Assembly: GCA_041742255.1 (NCBI GenBank) | Contig: JBGSIZ010000306.1 | Location: 1 to 25,328 of the forward strand | Source: JBGSIZ01 sp041742255 | Lineage (GTDB): Bacteria; Pseudomonadota; Alphaproteobacteria; Rhodobacterales; Rhodobacteraceae | Direction: 5' to 3' | Length of the DNA: 25,328 nucleotides | In this document: one piece after another, positions 1-6,542 of the stretch | Layout of the letters: every line of letters begins with the position of its first letter | Position numbering within the stretch: position 1 is the stretch's first letter | Notes under the pieces: model-generated | Told to the model about the DNA's origin: nothing | Database searches by the model: none | What the model saw: only the letters and a program-made list of their open reading frames with translations | Program-made: the position numbers and the translations under genes

Positions 1-1065
1 CTGATCGCCGCGCCGCAACGGCGGGGCGAACAGATCGGTGCGCAACGGGGGCAAGGTCGGGCGCAGGTCCAACCGGCGACAAGCCAGATCAAACCGGGCC
101 TTCATCACCTTGGCCCATTCGCCTTGCCCGGCCATCCGCAAACCAAACTCCGGGTCATATGTCTTGCCGCCGTGCAATTCGCGCACCCTCGCCATGACGC
201 GGGCGGCGCGATCGGGAAACGCGGCGGCGAGCCATTCCTCGAACAACCCGGCGACCTCTCGGGGCAGACGCAGCACGATGGAACTGGCGGCCACGGCCCC
301 TGCGGCCTTTGCGGCGGCCAAAATCGCCTCCATCTCGTGGTCGGTCAACGCGGGCACGACCGGGGACACCATCACGCGGACCGGAATCCCGGCGGCGGCC
401 AACCGGCGGATGATCTCCAACCGGCGGGCGGGCAATGGCACCCGAGGTTCCATCGCGCGGGACGTGGCCGGGTCCAGCGAGGTGACAGAAATTCCGACGC
501 GGACCAACCCACGGGCGGCCATCGGGGCCAGAATATCAATGTCGCGTTCAATCAACGTGCCCTTGGTAACAATCGCCACGGGATGCGAGAAATCGTGCAA
601 AACCCCCAGAATCCGGCGCATCACCTGTCGGTCACGCTCGATGGGCTGATAGGCGTCAGTGTTGGTGCCAATGGCAATCGGGGCCGGACGATAGGACGGG
701 GCGCGCAACTCCTCGGCCAGACGGTCCGGGGCCGTAGGTCGGGCAATCAACCGGGTTTCGAACTCCAACCCCGGCGATAGTCCCAGATAGGCGTGGCTGG
801 GGCGGGCAAAACAATAGATGCAACCGTGTTCGCACCCGCGATACGGATTGATCGACCGGTCAAAGGACAAATCGGGGGAGGTGTTGCGGCTGATGACCCT
901 GCGGGGGCGCTCTTCGGTGACTTCTGTGCGCAAGGGGGGTAAATCCTCAGGAATATCCCACCCATCCTGCACGGCGTCGGTGCGCAACCGGTCAAACCGG
1001 ACGATTGGATTGGTCCGGGCGGCACGGCCCTTGGCACGCTGGGTCAACGGATCATAATCTGTCAT
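1..1065 (-). CDS. PA0069 family radical SAM protein, 3' end cut by the window edge
   Basis: The minus-strand frame from the ATG at 1065 stays open to base 1, giving 355 codons without a stop. A radical SAM cluster motif C78-x3-C82-x2-C85 (GCEHGCIYC) is followed by FARPSHAYLGL, which is characteristic of the PA0069/Rv2578c group related to spore photoproduct lyase. These proteins use a 4Fe-4S cluster and S-adenosylmethionine for radical chemistry; the substrate of this group is not known to me. The last visible residues (FAPPLRRGDQ) resemble the C-terminal end of the family, so I infer that only a few residues are missing. The gene is divergent from the corrinoid protein gene with 179 bases between them. 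The long plus-strand frames here are antisense shadows. Confidence 0.9.
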   Translation of the reverse strand, partial: MTDYDPLTQRAKGRAARTNPIVRFDRLRTDAVQDGWDIPEDLPPLRTEVTEERPRRVISRNTSPDLSFDRSINPYRGCEHGCIYCFARPSHAYLGLSPGLEFETRLIARPTAPDRLAEELRAPSYRPAPIAIGTNTDAYQPIERDRQVMRRILGVLHDFSHPVAIVTKGTLIERDIDILAPMAARGLVRVGISVTSLDPATSRAMEPRVPLPARRLEIIRRLAAAGIPVRVMVSPVVPALTDHEMEAILAAAKAAGAVAASSIVLRLPREVAGLFEEWLAAAFPDRAARVMARVRELHGGKTYDPEFGLRMAGQGEWAKVMKARFDLACRRLDLRPTLPPLRTDLFAPPLRRGDQ

Positions 1066-1244
1066 GACACAATACTAGAACCTATCACGAACATCGCAAC
1101 CTCTCCTTCCGTCACGCGACAAACTTTCCACTTGATCCCGCGTCGGTTCAGCGGCAGGCAGTGTCGCAATCGGTTCAGACCAGTGCCCCGGTTCGGGCGC
1201 ACACAAGACCGCAGACCACAGACTTTATCCAAGCGAGATTTTCC

Positions 1245-1943
1245 ATGTCCGACGAAGACGAAATCATCCTGTCCGAACTCAGCGACGAAGACCTCGTGGC
1301 GCAAATGTTCGATGACCTCTACGACGGTCTGCGCGAAGAGATCGAAGAAGGCGTGAACATCCTTATCGGGCGCGATTGGGCCCCCTACCGCGTCCTCACC
1401 GAGGCGCTGGTGGGCGGCATGACCATCGTGGGTCAGGATTTCCGCGACGGCATCCTCTTTGTGCCAGAGGTGCTGCTGGCGGCCAACGCGATGAAGGGCG
1501 GCATGGCCATCCTCAAGCCGCTTCTGGCCGAAACCGGCGCACCGCGCGTGGGCAAGATGGTGATCGGCACCGTCAAAGGCGACATTCACGACATCGGCAA
1601 GAACCTCGTCGGCATGATGATGGAAGGGGCGGGTTTCGAAGTGGTCGATCTGGGGATCAACAACTCGGTCGAAAAATACCTCGATGCGCTCCTGGCCGAA
1701 GATGCGGACATTCTCGGCATGTCTGCGCTCTTGACGACAACGATGCCCTACATGAAGGTGGTGATAGACACGTTGAAAGAAAAAGGGATGCGCGACGACT
1801 ACATCATCCTCGTTGGTGGTGCGCCCCTGAACGAAGAATTCGGCCGCGCGATCGGGGCCGATGCCTACTGCCGGGATGCCGCGGTTGCGGTGGAAACGGC
1901 AAAAACCTACATGGCGCGCAAGCATAACTCTGCCCGCGTCTGA
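1245..1943 (+). CDS. Corrinoid (cobalamin-binding) protein of a methyltransferase system
   Basis: This 232-residue protein has the two-part layout of MtbC/MttC/MtmC-type corrinoid proteins. A helical cap domain covers about residues 15-95 (including GILFVPEVLLAANAMKGGM) and a Rossmann-like B12-binding domain covers about 100-225. The lower-ligand motif D113-x-H115-x2-G118 (GDIHDIGKN) is intact, and the downstream SALLTTTMP and VGGAP loops that contact the nucleotide tail are present. The family carries a methyl group on cobalt between a substrate-specific methyltransferase and a tetrahydrofolate methyltransferase in the cytoplasm. An upstream in-frame start at 1161 would add 28 non-family residues, so I chose ATG 1245; the Shine-Dalgarno sequence (aagcgag, about 1231) is weak. 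A strong terminator follows the stop. The substrate cannot be read from this protein, and no methyltransferase gene is in the window. Confidence 0.9.
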   Translation: MSDEDEIILSELSDEDLVAQMFDDLYDGLREEIEEGVNILIGRDWAPYRVLTEALVGGMTIVGQDFRDGILFVPEVLLAANAMKGGMAILKPLLAETGAPRVGKMVIGTVKGDIHDIGKNLVGMMMEGAGFEVVDLGINNSVEKYLDALLAEDADILGMSALLTTTMPYMKVVIDTLKEKGMRDDYIILVGGAPLNEEFGRAIGADAYCRDAAVAVETAKTYMARKHNSARV

Positions 1944-1975
1944 CCATACGGCCACTCACGACTTTTCAAACATCG

Positions 1976-2002
1976 GGCCCTGCTTCACAGCAGGGCCTTT
2001 TT
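1976..2002 (+). terminator. Intrinsic terminator between the corrinoid and DUF1638 genes
   Basis: A perfect 8-bp stem (GGCCCTGC / GCAGGGCC) with a 6-base loop (TTCACA) is followed directly by five T residues. It begins 33 bases after the corrinoid protein stop. The T run ends only 16 bases before the DUF1638 start codon, leaving almost no room for a separate promoter in between. Confidence 0.85.
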
Positions 2003-2018
2003 CAATGACACTGGGCGC

Positions 2019-2648
2019 ATGAACGTCACCGACGCACATCTGACGCAGAACGGATTGCCCGCCACCGGACGCGGCCGCATCCTGTTGATTGCCTGCGGGG
2101 CGTTGGCGCGCGAAATTCTGGACCTGATGGCAGCCAACCACTGGACGCATCTGGACCTGCACTGCCTGCCCGCGATCCTGCACAACACGCCCGACCAGAT
2201 CACCCCTGCGGTGACGGACATGGTGACCAAAAACCGTGCCGCCTATGACCGTATCTTTGTGGTCTACGCGGACTGCGGGACTGGGGGCCAATTGTTCGAA
2301 AAGTGCAAGGAATTGGGTATCGAGATGATCCAAGGCCCCCATTGCTATTCGTTTTTTGAAGGCAATGCCGCCTTTGCCGCGCGGGATGAAATGACCTGTT
2401 TCTACCTCACGGACTTTCTAGTGCGGCAATTCGATGCCTTCGTCTGGCGCCCCTTGGGTCTGGACCGGCACCCGTCCCTGCGGGACATGTATTTTGGCAA
2501 CTACACCACGCTGGTCTATCAGGCGCAGACCGACGACCCCGCCTTGACGGCCAAGGCTCAGGTCTGCGCGCAACGGCTTGGCCTTGCGTTTGAACGGCGG
2601 TTCACCGGCTATGGCGACCTCACGCCCGCGCTGGCATCATTGACCTAA
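2019..2648 (+). CDS. DUF1638 domain-containing protein
   Basis: This 209-residue cytoplasmic protein is recognised as DUF1638 from the series IACGALAREI, LHCLPAILHNTP, YADCGTGG and GPHCYSFFEG. These place cysteine or histidine at C26, H48/C49, C86 and H108/C109, which look like a metal- or thiol-based site. There is no signal peptide or membrane segment. As I recall, DUF1638 genes occur beside corrinoid methyltransferase genes in methanogens and in Rhodobacteraceae, and the corrinoid protein gene lies just upstream here. A role in that methyl-transfer system is inference from context; the biochemical function is unknown to me. The ATG at 2019 lies just after a terminator T-tract. The 3' end overlaps the convergent sufE by four bases (CTAA). 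Confidence 0.85.
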   Translation: MNVTDAHLTQNGLPATGRGRILLIACGALAREILDLMAANHWTHLDLHCLPAILHNTPDQITPAVTDMVTKNRAAYDRIFVVYADCGTGGQLFEKCKELGIEMIQGPHCYSFFEGNAAFAARDEMTCFYLTDFLVRQFDAFVWRPLGLDRHPSLRDMYFGNYTTLVYQAQTDDPALTAKAQVCAQRLGLAFERRFTGYGDLTPALASLT

Positions 2649-3055
2649 ACGGCGGCCTGAGCTGTGGCGCGGATGCGCTCGATCATGGCGCGCACACCGT
2701 TAGACCGCTGGGCGGACAAATGGTCATTCAGTCCCAACCGGCCCAATTCGGCGCGGGCATCGACAGCGGCCACATCGGCCACCGGCAAATCATTGTAAAG
2801 AGACGCCAAAATGGCGATCAAACCGCGCACGATCATGGCATCGCTATCGCCACGAAACCGGAACGCGCCGCCCTCGATCTGGGGAACCAGCCACACCTGA
2901 CTGGCGCACCCATCCACCTTGAACGCAGGCACACGCAAGGCATCCTCCAACGGCTCCATCGCCTTGCCCATGTCGATCACATGGCGATACCGGTCTTCCC
3001 AATCGTCCAGAAACTCGAACGTTTCGGCAATTTCTTCAAAGGCTTCGGTCGCCAT
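2645..3055 (-). CDS. sufE: SufE family cysteine desulfuration protein
   Basis: The 136-residue product matches SufE in length and sequence. It has the N-terminal helix FEFLDDWEDRYRHVIDMG, the active-site loop VDGCASQVWL with the sulfur-accepting C50, and the downstream FRGDSDAMIVRGLIAIL segment. SufE takes persulfide sulfur from the desulfurase SufS/IscS and passes it to the Fe-S scaffold in the cytoplasm. No other suf gene is in the window, so it is encoded apart from its partners. The stop (TAG) shares the bases CTAA with the TAA stop of the convergent DUF1638 gene. Confidence 0.92.
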   Translation of the reverse strand: MATEAFEEIAETFEFLDDWEDRYRHVIDMGKAMEPLEDALRVPAFKVDGCASQVWLVPQIEGGAFRFRGDSDAMIVRGLIAILASLYNDLPVADVAAVDARAELGRLGLNDHLSAQRSNGVRAMIERIRATAQAAV

Positions 3056-3173
3056 GGCACCCCCTTGGTTGCGCCTGATTTAGGGTGCGACCACCAAAAC
3101 GTCCAGTGCGCGCTTTTCAACGGGGGCACAATCGGTTACCCCTTTTTCAGTCGTTGCAACGAAAGACTTGCCC

Positions 3174-3653
3174 ATGCTGCGCCCTGCTGCCTTGATCCTT
3201 TGCGCCACGCTGACCCTGACAGGCTGCGCGCGTCTGGCCGAATCGCGGCTCAATCCCGGAAACTGGTTCAACCGCAGCACGGAAACGACCACGCCGGCCA
3301 ATCGGGTGCCGATCATTCCCGAAGGGCGGACGGTGCAAACCATCGACCAGCGGCAATTGATCGCGACCGTGGACGCGCTCGAAATCACGCAGACGCCGTC
3401 GGGGGCTATCGTCCGGGCCTCCGGGCTTGCCGCGACCCAAGGGTTCTTTAACGCCGAACTGGTGAGCCGGGGGGTGGACAACGGCGTCCTGACCTTCGAT
3501 TTCCGGGTCGAAGCACCGCGTGGGTTTCAGGACATCGGGCCAACGGGCACACGGCGGATCACGGTAGCCACGGCGCTCAGCACGGGCGATCTAGCGGGCA
3601 TCCGGTCAATCCGGGTCCAAAGCGCGCAAAACGCGCGGACCTCCAACCGCTAA
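3174..3653 (+). CDS. Small lipoprotein of unknown function
   Basis: The 159-residue product starts with a short lipoprotein signal peptide: a hydrophobic stretch ALILCATLTLT followed by a lipobox LTGC with C18 as the acylated residue. The rest is soluble and beta-rich in appearance, with the segments VDALEITQTPSGAIVRASG and GVLTFDFRVEAP. I recognise no catalytic motif. It is presumably anchored in the inner or outer membrane facing the periplasm. A TTG two codons upstream (3168) is possible, but ATG 3174 gives the shorter, conventional signal peptide; a weak purine run (gaaaga) precedes it. It lies between sufE (divergent) and rnd (convergent, four-base CTAA overlap), which says little about its job. 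Confidence 0.78.
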   Translation: MLRPAALILCATLTLTGCARLAESRLNPGNWFNRSTETTTPANRVPIIPEGRTVQTIDQRQLIATVDALEITQTPSGAIVRASGLAATQGFFNAELVSRGVDNGVLTFDFRVEAPRGFQDIGPTGTRRITVATALSTGDLAGIRSIRVQSAQNARTSNR

Positions 3654-4807
3654 ATCGCGATCGTCACAACCCGGGTGCCTTTAGCGGCCAACGCGACCTT
3701 GCCCGCACACAACGCCAACGCTTGTTCGCCAAACACCTCGCGGCGCCACCCGTGCAACGCGGGCACATCGCGCTCGCCTGCGGCAATCGCGTCCAACTCG
3801 GCAGATGTGGCAATCAGCTTTGCGGCAACCTCGGCCTCTTCCGACCGGGCCTTGAGAAGGACACGCAACAAATCCGCAAGCGCGGAATTGACCTGCAACG
3901 ATTCGCGCACCTTGTCGGGTTTGGGCAACTTATCGGCAGGGGCCTCGACTCCAGCCTTAACAGCGGCCAAAATCCCATCGGCAATGTCACCCCGCCGGCC
4001 TTCGCGCAGCAACAGACGGGACCGGCCCAAATCGCTTTCATTGGCGGGCTTGGTCGAGGCCAGCTCGATCAAGGCATCGTCCTTGTAGACTCGGCTGCGG
4101 GGAATATCCTTGCCTTGAGCATAGGTTTCGCGAAACCGGGCCAATTCGCGCACAATCGCCAGAAACCGGGGGGACGCGGTGCGGGTCTTTACGCGCATCC
4201 ATGCTTCGTCCGGGTCTGTGCGGTAGGTGGCAGGGTCCCGCAACACGGCCATTTCTTCTTCGACCCACCGGGCGCGGCCGGATTTCTCCAACCGGGCGGC
4301 CAACACTTCGTAAATGTCGCGCAAATACGTCACGTCGAGCGCGGCATACTTCGCCTGTGCCTCGGTCAACGGGCGGCGGGACCAATCGGTGAACCGGCTG
4401 GATTTGTCCAACTCGGATTTGCAGATCTTGCGCACCAGCGTCTCGTATCCGACCTGTTCGCCATATCCGCACACCATGGCGGCGACCTGCGTATCAAACA
4501 GCGGCGCGGGGATCACCCCGGCGTCGATACAGAAAATCTCCAGGTCCTGCCGGGCAGCGTGAAACACCTTGACCACATTTTCATTGCGAAACAGGTCATA
4601 AACAGGGTCCAACGACAGACCCTCGGCCAATGGATCCACCAGAACGGCATCTTGGCCCGCATCATCCTGATACGCCATCTGCAACAAACACAGCTTGGAA
4701 TAATAGGTGCGCTCTCGCAGAAACTCCGTATCGACCGTCACATAGGGCCTCTTGGCGGCCTCAAGACAAAACGCGGCAAGGTCTTCGGTCGTGGTGATCG
4801 TTTTCAT
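3650..4807 (-). CDS. rnd: Ribonuclease D
   Basis: The 385-residue protein has a DEDDy 3'-5' exonuclease domain followed by an HRDC domain. Exo I is VDTEF (D26, E28), Exo II is HAARQDLEIF (D88), and Exo III is YAALDVTYL (Y154, D158). The HRDC-type helical region lies at about 205-290 and a further helical part reaches the C-terminus, as in bacterial RNase D of 370-390 residues. The enzyme trims tRNA precursors and other structured RNAs at their 3' ends using two metal ions. Its ATG is at 4807 with the Hint gene divergent upstream. The 447-residue plus-strand frame over this gene is an antisense shadow. Confidence 0.95.
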   Translation of the reverse strand: MKTITTTEDLAAFCLEAAKRPYVTVDTEFLRERTYYSKLCLLQMAYQDDAGQDAVLVDPLAEGLSLDPVYDLFRNENVVKVFHAARQDLEIFCIDAGVIPAPLFDTQVAAMVCGYGEQVGYETLVRKICKSELDKSSRFTDWSRRPLTEAQAKYAALDVTYLRDIYEVLAARLEKSGRARWVEEEMAVLRDPATYRTDPDEAWMRVKTRTASPRFLAIVRELARFRETYAQGKDIPRSRVYKDDALIELASTKPANESDLGRSRLLLREGRRGDIADGILAAVKAGVEAPADKLPKPDKVRESLQVNSALADLLRVLLKARSEEAEVAAKLIATSAELDAIAAGERDVPALHGWRREVFGEQALALCAGKVALAAKGTRVVTIAI

Positions 4808-4836
4808 ACGGACTCGTTTCGTGATCGTTCAGGGGT

Positions 4837-4863
4837 GACAGTTGTTGATAGGGCAACAGTGTC
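4837..4863. repeat. Interrupted inverted repeat upstream of rnd
   Basis: The arms GACA-GT-TGTTG and CAACA-G-TGTC enclose a 6-base centre (ATAGGG), giving 4 + 5 base pairs with an asymmetric internal loop. It lies 30 bases upstream of the rnd start codon, in the 161-base divergent gap to the Hint gene. It could be a leader hairpin or a protein-binding site. I recognise no known operator. Confidence 0.3.
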
Positions 4864-4968
4864 GGCTTGGAAAGGGTGCGGGCGATTGTGCGGCATCCCT
4901 GCTTGCGATACAGTCACGGCAATGCTGCAACACACCCGGGGGGGCCAGTTGCAACGGGGGAGCCGCGG

Positions 4969-6012
4969 ATGGCCACCGTCACGGTCTTTGCGACCGGGGA
5001 TGAAATCGGAACCTATAGCGACCTGTCGATGTCGGGCAACAGCAACGGCGTCAAACTTACGCTGACCGGGGTTGAACCCTTGGGCAGCAGCACGGATGTG
5101 TTCCGCATTGTCATCACGCAGGTCAACAACGGGACGGACGTTTTCAACAACGGCCAGTTCGTGTCGATCTACGCCTATCCGGACACCGATCCACCCTCGC
5201 CCCCGATCTACACCAACCTGAACCCACAGCACGACCAGTTTCAGGGGCGGGCGTCGTCAGGCGACCATCAGATTTTCACGAATCCGGCCAAGATCATCTT
5301 TGACCTGAACGGCGTTACTGCGGGCACCATGCAATACGGGCCGGGCTTGGCACCCATGCGGTCCGAACAACTCAGCTTTGACAGCTTTTCACCCACCCCG
5401 CCCAGTTTTCCGTGTTTCGTCGCAGGTACCCGCATCGACACCCCCACCGGGGCACAGGCCATCGAAACCCTGCGCCCCGGCGATCTGGTGACAACGCTCG
5501 ATCACGGGGCGCAACCTTTGCGCTGGATCGGCCAGAAAACCGTGGCGGGGATCGGCCCACTCGCACCCATCCGCATTGCGGCGGGGGCTTTGTCCAACCG
5601 GCGCGATCTGATGGTATCGCCGCAACACCGGATGCTGGTGGGCGATTGGCGCAGCGCGCTGTTGTTTGGCGAGGATCAGGTGCTGGTCGCCGCCAAACAC
5701 CTGTGCAACGGCAGCACCATCCGGGCACAGTCACAGCCGTGCGTCACCTATGTCCACCTGATGTTCGACCGGCACGAGGTGATCTTTGCCGAAGGCATCC
5801 CCTCCGAAAGCCTGCAGCTGGGGACAGAGTCGCTCAAATCACTCGGGACCGCCGCCGTTGCGGAATTGCAGTCCCTGTTCCCGGATATGATGGCGGACCG
5901 GGTCCAAACCGCCCGCTCCTGCCTGCGCCACCACGAGGCGACGTTGCTAGGTCAATTCAACAAAATCGGAGTCTTGTCACCGACGCAATACCGTCGCAAT
6001 ACCGCCGGATAA
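4969..6012 (+). CDS. Hint domain-containing protein
   Basis: The 347-residue product has an N-terminal region (about 1-145) of unrecognised, beta-rich, probably extracellular type. A Hint domain of the hedgehog/intein class begins at C149 (CFVAGTRIDTPTGAQAIETL), continues with RPGDLVTTLDHGAQPLRWIG, and carries the block SPQHRMLVG near 217-225. The family is common in Rhodobacteraceae, often fused to secreted RTX-type proteins; self-processing has been proposed for Hint folds but is not proven here. No Sec signal peptide is visible. The start at 4969 is chosen because GGGGGAG (4956-4962) is an excellent ribosome-binding site; a start at 4867 would add 34 unrelated residues. The last 61 bases overlap the complement of purN, giving a tail (from about residue 328) that looks non-family. 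Confidence 0.82.
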   Translation: MATVTVFATGDEIGTYSDLSMSGNSNGVKLTLTGVEPLGSSTDVFRIVITQVNNGTDVFNNGQFVSIYAYPDTDPPSPPIYTNLNPQHDQFQGRASSGDHQIFTNPAKIIFDLNGVTAGTMQYGPGLAPMRSEQLSFDSFSPTPPSFPCFVAGTRIDTPTGAQAIETLRPGDLVTTLDHGAQPLRWIGQKTVAGIGPLAPIRIAAGALSNRRDLMVSPQHRMLVGDWRSALLFGEDQVLVAAKHLCNGSTIRAQSQPCVTYVHLMFDRHEVIFAEGIPSESLQLGTESLKSLGTAAVAELQSLFPDMMADRVQTARSCLRHHEATLLGQFNKIGVLSPTQYRRNTAG

Positions 6013-6542
6013 AGTTGGTGCTCAAACGGCAAAATCCGGGTGGCCAGCGTCGCGGCGGTATCGCCGGGCATAACCGGAACCACCGCCTGACCCAGAACCG
6101 GACCACCGTCCAGATCGGCCGTCACTTCATGCACCGAACACCCCGCCTGCGCATCGCCTGCGTCCAGTGCCCGCTGATGGGTATGTAACCCTTTGTATTT
6201 GGGCAACAAAGACGGGTGAATATTCAACATCCGCCCCTGCCACGCGGCGGTGAAATCAGGCGTCAGTATACGCATGAACCCGGCCAGACACAGGATATCG
6301 GGGCGGGCGATCTGCAAAACGCGGGTCAATTCGGCCTCAAACGCCGCGCGATCCGGGCCATAGGCGCGGTGATCCACAGCCATGGTCGGCACACCAATCA
6401 CCCGCGCCTTGGCCAGCCCCGCCGCCTCCGGATCGTTGGACAAAACCAGCACCGGACGGGCCGGATGGTCACCCACCATATCGCGGGCCAGGGCCTCCAT
6501 ATTCGACCCGCCCCCCGATATCAGAATGGCAACACGGATCAC
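5952..6542 (-). CDS. purN: Phosphoribosylglycinamide formyltransferase
   Basis: The 196-residue cytoplasmic enzyme transfers the formyl group of 10-formyltetrahydrofolate to GAR, the third step of purine synthesis. The N-terminal phosphate-binding loop LISGGGSNMEAL is present. The catalytic triad is N107, H109 (NIHPSLLPKYKG) and D145 (ADLDGGP), in register with the E. coli N106/H108/D144. Length and C-terminal end (VGDKTPIL) fit the family, so the gene is complete. Its ATG overlaps the purM stop in an ATGA of four bases, indicating translational coupling. Its 3' end lies under the Hint gene on the other strand. Confidence 0.96.
   Translation of the reverse strand: MIRVAILISGGGSNMEALARDMVGDHPARPVLVLSNDPEAAGLAKARVIGVPTMAVDHRAYGPDRAAFEAELTRVLQIARPDILCLAGFMRILTPDFTAAWQGRMLNIHPSLLPKYKGLHTHQRALDAGDAQAGCSVHEVTADLDGGPVLGQAVVPVMPGDTAATLATRILPFEHQLYPAVLRRYCVGDKTPILLN

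Noticed and set aside
124..780. Plus-strand frames of about 200 residues at the left end
   Set aside because: They are antisense to the radical SAM gene, whose CxxxCxxC cluster and family sequence are unmistakable.
1225..1233. TTATCCAAG resembling a DnaA box
   Set aside because: It is a single copy with two mismatches to TTATCCACA and no AT-rich unwinding region or neighbouring boxes, so there is no case for an origin.
1066..1244. Possible cobalamin riboswitch before the corrinoid protein gene
   Set aside because: I searched the leader for the B12-box pattern (GCCACTG core and surrounding conserved elements) and found none. Only a short direct repeat TCGGTTCAG (1143-1151, 1170-1178) is present, too little to call a regulatory element.
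3722..5065. 447-residue plus-strand open frame
   Set aside because: It is antisense to rnd, which has all catalytic motifs, and then runs into the Hint gene in another frame.
5984..6004. CGCAATACCG direct pair as evidence of a frameshifting duplication in purN
   Set aside because: PurN reads through it in a family-like way (AVLRRYCVGDKTP), so purN is not broken. The pair is kept only as a possible cause of the Hint tail extension.
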